NCBI GenBank assembly: GCA_041625575.1
Contig: JBFJTG010000003.1
Span: 1 to 64,000 of the forward strand
Length of the DNA: 64,000 nucleotides
Direction: 5' to 3'
From: Litorivivens sp041625575
GTDB lineage: Bacteria; Pseudomonadota; Gammaproteobacteria; Pseudomonadales; Spongiibacteraceae
Made by a program: the position numbers and the translations under genes. Shown piece after piece: positions 9,022 through 17,647 of the stretch. Positions within the stretch are counted from its first letter, which is position 1, and the number at the start of each line of letters is the position of its first letter. The notes below the pieces were generated by a model that was given only the letters and a program-made list of their open reading frames with translations, did no database searches and was not told the origin of the DNA.

Positions 9022-9906
9022 TTACAGCAGCGCACGAATTTCCTGCTCGACTGCCTGGGCGCCGGTTTCAGCCAGAACGATGGTGTAGTGGTTTACATCA
9101 TCGATCGACCGGTAATCAAAATTTCCCAAGCGTTCACGCAGGGTTTCCAAACGCTCCAGAGGATAAAGCGGCTTGTCATCCATAATGCCGCGCGGTGCTT
9201 GCAGGAAGCGCACGGAGCCAGACATCTTTGCCAGGGCCTCAGGAATATCGCCACTCATTAACTGGCTCTCGGCATCGCCCAATATGGCGGCCTTATTAAC
9301 GGCGGAGTGGCAGTTAGGTGCCTTGCCAATGAGGTCGTAATGAAAATAGTCCAGCAAGGCTGGAGTCCAGTCTTCACTGCGCTGAAAGGCGGGGTGTTTA
9401 CGCCAAAAATTCAGGTAATCATCGATGGACGCAAAGCGCATATCCAGACGCTCCATCGCCGGCCCGATTATCAATTGCACCAATTGCTCCGGCGTAATCC
9501 CGGGCGGCAACTCGTCACTTAGCGGTAGGCCGCCATCCACCAGCAGCAGGGCGCCGATACGATCAGGGTACTGAGCCTGGGTGACCACCGAGATAAAGGC
9601 ACCCATGGAGTGCCCCACCATGACATCGGCCCGCTCCAGCGATAGCGCATCCAGCAAAGCGATCATATCCGCCGCGTGAGCCTTCATGCCCCAGGGGCCG
9701 GAGATTGCGTTGCTCCGGCCACGCCCGCGATGATCCGGCGCCACCAGTTGAAACTCCCCCCCCATGCGCTCGGCCAGGGTCTGAAACGATATATGGTTGG
9801 CCGTAATGCCGTGAGAACACAGCACGACAGGGCCACGATTGCCCCATATCCCCGCATATAGACGTCCGCCTTCAACGTCTACTTCAACACTGCGATAGCT
9901 CGGCAT
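9022..9906 (-). CDS. Alpha/beta hydrolase
   Basis: A 294-residue alpha/beta hydrolase with an oxyanion-region HG motif (SHGITANH), DHRGRGRS, the nucleophile elbow GHSMG (Ser100) and a C-terminal DDVNHYT histidine motif. The frame is open further upstream, but ATG 9906 is preferred: it has AAGAGGA upstream, the fold begins there, and the extension would run through the divergent tetR promoter. The substrate is unknown. It is transcribed divergently from the TetR-family gene and probably controlled by it. The downstream plus-strand island (TBDR, esterase, acyl-CoA ligase) suggests ester or acyl substrates. Confidence 0.85.
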   Translation of the reverse strand: MPSYRSVEVDVEGGRLYAGIWGNRGPVVLCSHGITANHISFQTLAERMGGEFQLVAPDHRGRGRSNAISGPWGMKAHAADMIALLDALSLERADVMVGHSMGAFISVVTQAQYPDRIGALLLVDGGLPLSDELPPGITPEQLVQLIIGPAMERLDMRFASIDDYLNFWRKHPAFQRSEDWTPALLDYFHYDLIGKAPNCHSAVNKAAILGDAESQLMSGDIPEALAKMSGSVRFLQAPRGIMDDKPLYPLERLETLRERLGNFDYRSIDDVNHYTIVLAETGAQAVEQEIRALL

Positions 9907-9985
9907 CCTGTTCCTCTTATTATCTTTATGAGACTCGACGATCGGCCATTCCTTGCGCCAGAGGGCTGACCCAACCAACAAAACA

Positions 9986-10064
9986 CTAACGATCGTTCGT
10001 TTGACATTGGGAAAAATACAGATACAATCGCGAAATATCAACAATAAAAAACTAACGTTCGTTC
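9986..10064 (+). promoter_or_regulatory. Promoter and two operator-like repeats between hydrolase and tetR
   Basis: TTGACA (10001-10006) and TACAAT (10023-10028), 16 bases apart, form a strong sigma-70 promoter reading towards tetR. CTAACGATCGTTCGTT (9986-10001) abuts the -35 and contains the perfect palindrome AACGATCGTT. A second copy, CTAACGTTCGTTC (10052-10064), lies just after the predicted transcription start. Two related palindromic sites flanking the core promoter of a divergent tetR gene are typical of autorepression and co-control of the neighbour. Confidence 0.68.
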
Positions 10065-10084
10065 TTGCGACGGTAACCAAACGC

Positions 10085-10744
10085 ATGCCAACCCAAATTC
10101 TGTCGAGCGCTAACAACGTACGCCGGCTTGCCAGCGCAACCATCGCCCTGCCTGCGGATGTCACTCCGCCGGGCCCGAAAGCCGGCATCCTGAATGTTGC
10201 TCTGCGCCTATTTGCAGAAAAGGGGTACGCCGGAGCCTCTATTCGCGACATCGCGTCAGCCGCAGACCTAAAACCGGCATCAATTTACGCACACTACTCA
10301 TCCAAGGAGCAGTTACTCGCACAGCTGCTCAACATCGGCCACGAGGAGCACTTCCAGTACGTGCAAGACGCCGTCCTCAATAGCGAGCCCGCGCCCACGC
10401 AACAACTTCGTGCCTACGTCAGCGGCCATGTTCGCTTTCACGCCGAATTTCCAATGCTGGCGCTGCTGGTCAACCACGAATTACATGCCCTATCCGAAGA
10501 AGATGTCACACCGGCGCTGAAACTGCGCGAGCAGTCAACCGAGCTGCTAATGAATATTGTCAGGCGCGGCCAGGCCCAGGGCGACTTTGGACAAGACTTC
10601 GACCCCTGGCTGGCCGGTGCCGCTATTGGCGCGATGGGTATGCGCGTTGCGCACTGGTATTCGGAGAAACACGAAAAAACGATCGACGAAATCGTCCGCA
10701 ATTATCAACGCTTCGCTTGTCGTCTCGTCGACACAAAAGCCTAA
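10085..10744 (+). CDS. TetR/AcrR-family transcriptional regulator
   Basis: The N-terminal helix-turn-helix reads GILNVALRLFAEKGYAGASIRDIASAADLKPASIYAHYSSKEQLLAQLL, a classic TetR DNA-binding domain. The C-terminal half is the helical ligand-binding and dimerisation domain. The frame is open back to 9953, but I start it at ATG 10085 (MPTQILSS, 219 residues) because the longer form would encode the promoter and operators. The island downstream suggests its inducer is a fatty-acyl or ester-derived molecule; this is inference. Confidence 0.85.
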   Translation: MPTQILSSANNVRRLASATIALPADVTPPGPKAGILNVALRLFAEKGYAGASIRDIASAADLKPASIYAHYSSKEQLLAQLLNIGHEEHFQYVQDAVLNSEPAPTQQLRAYVSGHVRFHAEFPMLALLVNHELHALSEEDVTPALKLREQSTELLMNIVRRGQAQGDFGQDFDPWLAGAAIGAMGMRVAHWYSEKHEKTIDEIVRNYQRFACRLVDTKA

Positions 10745-10821
10745 GTCGCGCGAGGCGCATGGAATCAGGCCTCCGGACTGGGGCCCCAATAATAAAATGA
10801 TAAAAACAGGAGTATTCGGGC

Positions 10822-13203
10822 ATGGCTCAGCAGAAAAACCGATCCGCAGGCATTCTCAGGGCACTGTGCTGCACGCTTTCCCTAAGTAGCACGATGGTGG
10901 CGGCGCAGACCGAGAGCACCACTAAAAAAGTTCGCGTTATCGAGGAGGTTATTGTCTCGGCACAGAAACGCGATGAAGCGGTGCAGGATATCCCGATCTC
11001 CATGTCGGTCCTGACCGCCGACTTTATGGTGGAACAAGGGGTCACTGACCTGCGCGAAGCACTTCTCTACGTGCCTAACGTGGCCGTTGAGCAGGCAGGC
11101 TTTTTCGCCGCGCCCCGCGCACGCGGGTTTACCTTCAATAACAATAACAAGGCCTTTGAGCCGCCGCTGGGGCTGGCCATAGATGGCATCCCCTACACGC
11201 GCATCCCTTATTTTCTGGCGGCCACCTTCGACCTGAAGCGGATCGAAGTGCTGCGCGGGCCGCAGGGTACTACCTTCGGTAAAAACACCACCGCCGGCTT
11301 GATTCACATGATCACCGCCGACCCCAGCGACGACTTCCGCGGCAACTTCAGTGCCCAGGGCGGCGACTTCAAACGCGAGCGCTACGAAGCCAGTATCGGC
11401 GGCCCGATAATCCCTGAAGTCATGCGCTTTCGTCTGGCTGCCTTCACCGACACCCGGGACGGTTTTATTGAAAATACGACAGACGACGTCAACCCGAAAG
11501 CCCAGAAAAATTTTCGCGGCCACGACCGCGATGGCTATCGCCTCAAACTCGACATCCCCGATATTGTCGGGGCCAGTTTAAAATTAACTTGGGAGGACGT
11601 TGACCTGACGGATTTGGGTACAGGCTTTGAAATTATTCGCGCCTCTGAGGATGTAAAAGAATTTTTACGTGCCTACGACCCCAATACCGATTTCGAACAG
11701 GGCAACCACGTCGCATCACTGGACGACCAGGACGGCCGATCCGTGAATATCAAAACCTTCAATATGGAAATCAATTACGATATCGACGATTGGGGTCTGG
11801 TCTTTGTTGGCGGCCATTCCGTACTGGAACAATCACTGAGCCTCGACACAGATTTCACCCCGGCACCGGCAACACTGGGTCTGGGCGGCGACAAGTCCCC
11901 CACGACAACCGCCGAATTCCGCGTAATATCACCGCCACTGGAAGGCCTGCTCGGTCTTAAAAGTTTATTTGGTGCAGACTTGGGCAGTAGCGACTTCGTT
12001 GCCGGCGTGTTCTATCAGGACCGACAGATCAACGATAGCTATTTCCGATTCATCTTTGATTTACCTTCTTACTTGGGCCTGATTACCGCAGCTGCCTCCG
12101 ATGGTGGCGCCAGTGCATTCTCATTACTGCCACCCTTGGGCGAAGATCAGCTGGTCGAAGACGTCACCCAAACCTATGAGCAGAAAGCGGAATCACAGGC
12201 CGTATTTGCCGAGTTTAAATGGCAATTTGTCCAAGACTGGACCCTGCAGCTAGGTATGCGCTACGGCGAAGAAACCAAAGAAGCCAAGTGGAAGCAGTTT
12301 TTCAATCAGGACCAACCGGCCGTTGTACTGCCACAAGCAGGACTGGACGAATTCGAAGCCTCCCGCGAAAAAGATGAGAATCAGTTCCAGCATAAAGTGT
12401 CCCTTAACTGGCAGCCTAGCGACAACCTCAGCTTGTTCCTGCACCGCGCCGAAGGCGTGAAAGGCGGAGGCTTTAACGCGTTTGCCTTTCGCGCGGTAGA
12501 AGACGAACTCGTCTTTTACCCGGAATACACCACCGAATGGAGCCTTAACGCAAAAACCAATTGGCTGGACAACACTCTCGTGGCCAACCTCTCAATATTC
12601 CTGATGGACGTCGATGACTTCCAGGTACTCAGCCGTGCACCGGAACGCACCACGATCGGCATTGGTGTAACCCTGGTTAAAAACGCCGCCGAAGCGCGCT
12701 CGAAAGGTGTGGAAGGTGATATCCAATGGCTCGCCACCGACTGGTTTACCTTGATCGGCACCCTCGGCTACAACGAAACCGAGTATCTTAAATTTACCGA
12801 CAATGAATGTCCTCCCGATCAAACGGATGATCCAAATTGTGGCAATGCGACAGGCAAGCCATTCCCTTTTGCGCCCAAATGGAACAACACCCTGACCGGC
12901 CTGGTTCGCGTCCCCCTCTTCGAAAGTGGCCTGGAATTTACGGCTAGCGCGACTATTGAACAATTTTCAGAGCAATTACTCGACGTCGATCTGGACGAAC
13001 GTAAAAAACAGGACGGTTTTGAGCGCTACAAAGCCAGCATAGGCGTAGCACACCCCTCGCAGGGTTGGAGCTTGAAAATCATAGGTGAAAACCTGACAGA
13101 TGAAAAAACCGGTATACGCCAGGGCGACCTTTTTTCCGGCGTATTCGTTGAAATCGCTGAGCAACCGCGCACAATGTATGCTCAATTCGATTGGCGCTTC
13201 TGA
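10822..13203 (+). CDS. TonB-dependent outer-membrane receptor (A)
   Basis: A 793-residue receptor with a signal peptide (cleavage after roughly residue 28, VAAQ), a TonB box-like EEVIVSA, a plug domain (IPISMSV ... RIEVLRGPQGTTFGKNTTAG) and a 22-strand barrel ending in the aromatic residue of QFDWRF. It belongs to the large iron-independent-looking TBDR group that proteobacteria use for hydrophobic or oligomeric organic substrates. No FecA-like signalling extension is present. It follows tetR by 77 bases and is followed after 11 bases by a secreted esterase, so it probably imports products of that enzyme or their precursor. Confidence 0.93.
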   Translation: MAQQKNRSAGILRALCCTLSLSSTMVAAQTESTTKKVRVIEEVIVSAQKRDEAVQDIPISMSVLTADFMVEQGVTDLREALLYVPNVAVEQAGFFAAPRARGFTFNNNNKAFEPPLGLAIDGIPYTRIPYFLAATFDLKRIEVLRGPQGTTFGKNTTAGLIHMITADPSDDFRGNFSAQGGDFKRERYEASIGGPIIPEVMRFRLAAFTDTRDGFIENTTDDVNPKAQKNFRGHDRDGYRLKLDIPDIVGASLKLTWEDVDLTDLGTGFEIIRASEDVKEFLRAYDPNTDFEQGNHVASLDDQDGRSVNIKTFNMEINYDIDDWGLVFVGGHSVLEQSLSLDTDFTPAPATLGLGGDKSPTTTAEFRVISPPLEGLLGLKSLFGADLGSSDFVAGVFYQDRQINDSYFRFIFDLPSYLGLITAAASDGGASAFSLLPPLGEDQLVEDVTQTYEQKAESQAVFAEFKWQFVQDWTLQLGMRYGEETKEAKWKQFFNQDQPAVVLPQAGLDEFEASREKDENQFQHKVSLNWQPSDNLSLFLHRAEGVKGGGFNAFAFRAVEDELVFYPEYTTEWSLNAKTNWLDNTLVANLSIFLMDVDDFQVLSRAPERTTIGIGVTLVKNAAEARSKGVEGDIQWLATDWFTLIGTLGYNETEYLKFTDNECPPDQTDDPNCGNATGKPFPFAPKWNNTLTGLVRVPLFESGLEFTASATIEQFSEQLLDVDLDERKKQDGFERYKASIGVAHPSQGWSLKIIGENLTDEKTGIRQGDLFSGVFVEIAEQPRTMYAQFDWRF

Positions 13204-13214
13204 GGGGCCACATA

Positions 13215-14387
13215 ATGCTTACACATAAAAATACAAACATGCTCGCCGGGCTCGCCTTAATGCTGTCAGCTTTCATCACGCCCACCGTGCTGGCGCATGG
13301 CAATAGTCATACTGATCCCTCCTTTACAGAGTATTCCTACTCGGAAGTGGGACTGCCCGAAAGAAAGTATTCAGTATTTACGCCATCATCACTGAAACAC
13401 CACGCACCGCTCGTGGTCTTTCTGCACGGTTGCAACCAAACGTCTCAGTCTGTTGCAGTTGGCACACGCTGGAATGAGCTGGCCGAACAGGAAAAATTTG
13501 TCGTACTTTACCCGCAGCAAAAGAATCCCAATGATGACCCCGATCTCGCCAACCAGATCGACGGTCATGTAAACGACGGCAATGGCGTTAATTGCTGGAA
13601 TTGGTTCAGACCCGAGCATATCAATCGCGGCACGGGCGAAGTAGAAACTATCGCCAACATTACGCGAGAGGTACTTGCGCGAGCCGACCTGAAGCTCGAC
13701 CCGAATCGTGTATTCATTGCGGGTATCTCTGCCGGTGCCATCATGACGAGCGCCATGGCAGCCAACTACCCTGAAATCTATGCAGCTGCCGCCATTGTGG
13801 CTGGCTGCGGATACCCGGCCTGCAGCGACGCGAGCGGGGCATTGGCCTATCAGGCTATGGGCATCAACGCTCGACGCATTCCCGTCATTTTTTTCCAGGG
13901 AACAGCGGACGAAATTACGCCCTACCCTTTAGCCGTCAGTGGCAAACAGCAATGGCTGGGCACGAACGACCTGATTGATAACGGCAAGGCTGATTCATCG
14001 GTCAAGCGGCTTCCCGCCGAGACCTTGCATTTTAGTCAGGAAGGCGGATTACTGGACAACGCCGGCGACGAAGGCGATACCTGCGTAAGAAATCAAAACT
14101 CGCCCTGCCTTGGCGGCGTGTTAGCTCTCGAAAACTACCCCTTTACCATTGAGCGCTATGTTGATGCTAACGAATGTCCGCTGCTGGATTTCTGGTCTAT
14201 TCATGGCTTGTTGCATAACTACCCTGGCGGCAATCCTGAAGGCAATTTCGTTGACCCGATTGGACCGAACATAACCGTCGCCAGCTACAACTTTTTTATG
14301 GCCAACCCCAAAGGCAGCGACTTCGAGCGTGGCTTAGCTCAGTGTGATGTCCCCTTACTACATACCAGTGGCGAAATACGCCTCTAA
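13215..14387 (+). CDS. Secreted PHB-depolymerase-family esterase
   Basis: A 390-residue extracytoplasmic alpha/beta hydrolase of the Esterase_phd family. It has a signal peptide (MLAGLALMLSAFITPTVLA), the oxyanion motif FLHGCNQT, the family hallmark CWNWFRPEHINRG, and nucleophile elbow GISAG (Ser172). Several cysteines fit a disulphide-bonded exported protein. The ATG at 13215 has GAGGGG upstream; an upstream TTG overlapping the TBDR gene is rejected. Relatives act on polyhydroxyalkanoates, feruloyl or acetyl esters, so the substrate is open. Position between a TBDR and an AlkK-like ligase suggests a secreted hydrolysis, uptake and activation chain. Confidence 0.87.
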   Translation: MLTHKNTNMLAGLALMLSAFITPTVLAHGNSHTDPSFTEYSYSEVGLPERKYSVFTPSSLKHHAPLVVFLHGCNQTSQSVAVGTRWNELAEQEKFVVLYPQQKNPNDDPDLANQIDGHVNDGNGVNCWNWFRPEHINRGTGEVETIANITREVLARADLKLDPNRVFIAGISAGAIMTSAMAANYPEIYAAAAIVAGCGYPACSDASGALAYQAMGINARRIPVIFFQGTADEITPYPLAVSGKQQWLGTNDLIDNGKADSSVKRLPAETLHFSQEGGLLDNAGDEGDTCVRNQNSPCLGGVLALENYPFTIERYVDANECPLLDFWSIHGLLHNYPGGNPEGNFVDPIGPNITVASYNFFMANPKGSDFERGLAQCDVPLLHTSGEIRL

Positions 14388-14407
14388 GAAAACGCAAAGG
14401 TAATATC

Positions 14408-16042
14408 GTGCTGTATTCAACTATGATGCAGCTTCCGCTTACGCTAAACACAATTCTCGAGCGCTGCTCAACTGTGTTTGGCGAGGTGGAAGTCATTTCC
14501 CAAACTCCCGATAAAACCCTTCACTCCAGCACCTACCGGCAAATCGGTGCACGAGCCAGGCAGCTCGCCAGTGCCCTTCAAAAAGCAGGTATCGAACCTG
14601 GTGATCGCGTGGCCACACTGATGTGGAATCACTACGCGCATCTGGAATGCTACTTTGGCATTCCAATGATCGGCGCGGTTATCCATACCTTAAACCTGCG
14701 CCTGCATGCGGATGACATCGCGTACATCGTCAATCACGCCAACGACCGGATTCTCATAATCGATGACATCCTCCTGCCCTTATTCGAAGAATTTAAGGAA
14801 CAAGTAAACTTCGAGCGCATTATCGTGCTGAACTATGGCGGCGAAGCACATAGCCTTGAAGCCCATGAATTCGAAGATTACGAACGCTTTCTCGCCAGCG
14901 GCAATGACATCCCCGAACCCGTCGACATAGACGAAAACTGGGCCTGCGGTATGTGCTACACCTCGGGCACAACAGGCAAACCCAAGGGCGTTTTATACGG
15001 ACACCGCTCTTCAGTGTTACACGCCCTGGGTTTTGCCCTGCCCGATGCCGGCAACCTGTCTTTCAACGACACCATTTGCCCCGTGGTACCCATGTTTCAC
15101 GCCAAAGCCTGGGGCTTGCCCTACGCCGCAGCAATGGTGGGAGCGCGTCAGGTTTTGCCGGGGCCGCATCTGGATGCGGTGAGTCTGCTCGACTTGTACA
15201 GCGAGACCGGAGTCAATTTCACGGCGGGTGTTCCCACCATTTGGATGCGCGTGCATGATGAGCTCGCCAAAGCACCGGATCGCTGGCAGCTCCACAAGCC
15301 GCTGCGCATGTTTGTTGGCGGTTCGGCAACGCCATCCTCGCTTATCGAAAAATTCCGAGACATCGGCGTAACCCTGCAAACCGTTTGGGGGATGACCGAG
15401 ACTTCACCCATCGCCAGCGTGTCCAGCATGCGCCCGGAAATAAACGAATTGGATGAGAGCGAACAGGCACGCTACCGTGCACGCGCCGGTATTCCACTGC
15501 CCTTCGTCGAACTGCGCATCATGACCGATGACGGCCTTGTTGCGCCCAGCGATGGGGAAACCGTGGGTGAACTACAGGCACGCGGCCCCTGGATCAGCGC
15601 CAGCTATTACGAACGCCCGGACTCCGCCGACAGCTTCACCGACGACGGCTGGTTCTGCACCGGTGATGTCGCCAGTCTCACGCCGCTGGGCTACGTACAG
15701 ATTTCAGACCGGACCAAGGACCTGATCAAATCCGGCGGCGAATGGATCAGCTCCGTAGAGCTTGAGAATGAATTGATGGCTCACCCTGGAGTTGCCGAAG
15801 CCGTCGTTATCGCCGTTGCACACCCGAAATGGATGGAGCGTCCTCTGGCTGTGGTGGTAAAAAAACCCGGAGCGGATGTAAGTCGGGAAGAGTTGAAAGC
15901 GCATCTGCGCGGCAAGTTTGCGAATTGGTGGATTCCTAACGACGTAGCTTTTGTCGAAGAAATTCCGAAAACATCAACCGGGAAATTCATGAAACTGGAA
16001 CTACGTAAACAGTTTGCCGATTGGCAGTGGAGCGACCAGTAA
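14408..16042 (+). CDS. AlkK-like medium-chain fatty acid--CoA ligase
   Basis: A 544-residue AMP-forming ligase with the P-loop motif CYTSGTTGKPKGV around residue 180, GMTETSP (A5), and the A7-A8 hinge WFCTGDVASLTPLGYVQISDRTKDLIKSGGEWIS. The sequence closely follows Pseudomonas AlkK (VLYSHRS..., PVVPMFHVNAWG). The GTG start at 14408 is supported because the resulting MLYSTMMQLPLT aligns with the MLGQMM start of AlkK. It activates medium-chain acids released from esters or alkanes. It follows the esterase after 20 bases and ends the plus-strand island. Confidence 0.88.
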   Translation: MLYSTMMQLPLTLNTILERCSTVFGEVEVISQTPDKTLHSSTYRQIGARARQLASALQKAGIEPGDRVATLMWNHYAHLECYFGIPMIGAVIHTLNLRLHADDIAYIVNHANDRILIIDDILLPLFEEFKEQVNFERIIVLNYGGEAHSLEAHEFEDYERFLASGNDIPEPVDIDENWACGMCYTSGTTGKPKGVLYGHRSSVLHALGFALPDAGNLSFNDTICPVVPMFHAKAWGLPYAAAMVGARQVLPGPHLDAVSLLDLYSETGVNFTAGVPTIWMRVHDELAKAPDRWQLHKPLRMFVGGSATPSSLIEKFRDIGVTLQTVWGMTETSPIASVSSMRPEINELDESEQARYRARAGIPLPFVELRIMTDDGLVAPSDGETVGELQARGPWISASYYERPDSADSFTDDGWFCTGDVASLTPLGYVQISDRTKDLIKSGGEWISSVELENELMAHPGVAEAVVIAVAHPKWMERPLAVVVKKPGADVSREELKAHLRGKFANWWIPNDVAFVEEIPKTSTGKFMKLELRKQFADWQWSDQ

Positions 16043-16106
16043 ACCGGGAGTTATTGGCGGTCCGTCGCTTTGAGCTCCGCACTTTGTGCCTTGCACACGC
16101 CGAAGG

Positions 16107-17645
16107 TCAGGCCGCAGCGCGAACCGGAAACTGGCAATAAAATATCGCGCCACCGTCAGGGTTCGCGCGATAGCCGATACTGCCACCGTGAGCCTGTACG
16201 ATCGCCTGACAAATAGATAGGCCAACACCCATGCCGCCTTCTTTTGTACTCACAAAGGGCGAGAACAGCTTCTCCTCCATCTCCGCGCTAAGACCACATC
16301 CCCGGTCAAGCACTTCGAAGCCGACGAAGTCGTTTTCGCGGTAGGTGCGCACGCGCACGCCGCCAAAATCAACGGGGGCACCTCGCATCGCCTCCATGCC
16401 GTTACGTATCAGGTTCAGGGCAATTTGCTGCACCTGCACATCATCGGCCACCGTTGCCGGCAAATCCGGTGTCGGATCAAAACTGATATCCACCTCATTG
16501 ATGCGCGAATCCACTTCGGCGAGCATCACCACTTCCTGTATCACGGTATTCATATCCAGCGGGACACGGCCTTCCGCTGTCGGCTTTTGAATATAACTGC
16601 GCAGGCGCTGGATAACGTCGGATGCGCGTTTGGCCTGAACAACTATTTTCTCCAATACCTCAGTCAATTTGTCGCGATCAATTTCGCTATTTTCCAAAAA
16701 TCGCTGCGCGACACGCGCATAATTACTCACCGCCGTGAGCGGCTGGTTAACTTCGTGGGCGATACCGGCGGCCATCTCACCGCCGGTACTCAATCGTTCC
16801 ATGTGCGCCAGATGCTGACGCTGATTGTGTAATTCATCCCGCGCGGCATTGAGGGCGCGCTGGCTTTCTAACCACTCGCCTATATCGCGCATAACCAGCA
16901 CCATGCCGCCATCTTCCAGGGGCGAGCCGTACATCGCCACCGTTGTGGTCGATGCATTAGCCAAACTCGTTGCCTCAACCTCCTCCAGCGAAATATTGCT
17001 CCGCTCGGCCAACGCTTCATCGATGCGTTCAGCATGTTCGTTGAATTCAAGCACCTCGCCCAGCGGCTCTCCGATACACTGCTGTAACTTGCGCCCCAGC
17101 AAGCGCTCAGCCTGAGGGTTCAGGCTCGTCACTCTTAGCTTGCTATCCAGACCAATAATACTCTCCGAGACCGCGTTAATAATTTGTCGGTTTTCATCCT
17201 CTAGCTCGGCATTGCGCCGCGCGAGCTCCATTTCCAGACGGTAGATACGCAATTGCGTGCGAACTCTGGCTTTGACTTCATCGCCCTGAAATGGCTTGGA
17301 AATATAGTCTACGGCACCGAGTGTAAAGCCCTGCACTTTGGCGTCAGTATCCGTGAGTGCCGACAGAAAAATAACCGGGATATTCTGTGTTTCCGGATCG
17401 GCTTTGAGGCGACGGCACACCTCAAAACCATCCATGCCGGGCATCATAATATCGAGCAAAATGAGTGAAGGAATTGCTTTGGCGGCGATCGACAAGGCCT
17501 GCTCGCCATCGCGCGCAGCAAGCAAGGTGTGTCCGCAATCCTCAAGTGTTTTATACAGCACCTGTAGATTGGTGGGGTTGTCGTCAACCAACAAAATCTG
17601 CTCTCGTGAGGTGCTCACACTTTCATCCATCGCAGTCATTCCCAA
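16107..17645 (-). CDS. Histidine kinase with N-terminal receiver domain and PAS (FixL/DctB-like)
   Basis: A 512-residue soluble protein: a receiver domain (residues 15-130, phospho-acceptor Asp65 in LLDIMMPGMDG), a short coiled coil (REMELARRNAELEDENRQ-type), a PAS domain (about 155-255), a HisKA domain with AGIAHEVNQPLTAV (His297), and an HATPase domain ending GVGLSICQAIVQAHGG. It can therefore both receive and pass on phosphate. It starts two bases after the stop of the upstream hybrid kinase, so both are one operon, and the FixJ-type regulator is divergent. The three probably form one phosphorelay. Confidence 0.9.
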   Translation of the reverse strand: MGMTAMDESVSTSREQILLVDDNPTNLQVLYKTLEDCGHTLLAARDGEQALSIAAKAIPSLILLDIMMPGMDGFEVCRRLKADPETQNIPVIFLSALTDTDAKVQGFTLGAVDYISKPFQGDEVKARVRTQLRIYRLEMELARRNAELEDENRQIINAVSESIIGLDSKLRVTSLNPQAERLLGRKLQQCIGEPLGEVLEFNEHAERIDEALAERSNISLEEVEATSLANASTTTVAMYGSPLEDGGMVLVMRDIGEWLESQRALNAARDELHNQRQHLAHMERLSTGGEMAAGIAHEVNQPLTAVSNYARVAQRFLENSEIDRDKLTEVLEKIVVQAKRASDVIQRLRSYIQKPTAEGRVPLDMNTVIQEVVMLAEVDSRINEVDISFDPTPDLPATVADDVQVQQIALNLIRNGMEAMRGAPVDFGGVRVRTYRENDFVGFEVLDRGCGLSAEMEEKLFSPFVSTKEGGMGVGLSICQAIVQAHGGSIGYRANPDGGAIFYCQFPVRAAA

Positions 17646-17647
17646 TG

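Noticed and set aside
9907..10251. N-terminal extension of the alpha/beta hydrolase reading frame
   Set aside because: It has no similarity to the fold, runs across the tetR promoter and operators, and ATG 9906 has a good ribosome site.
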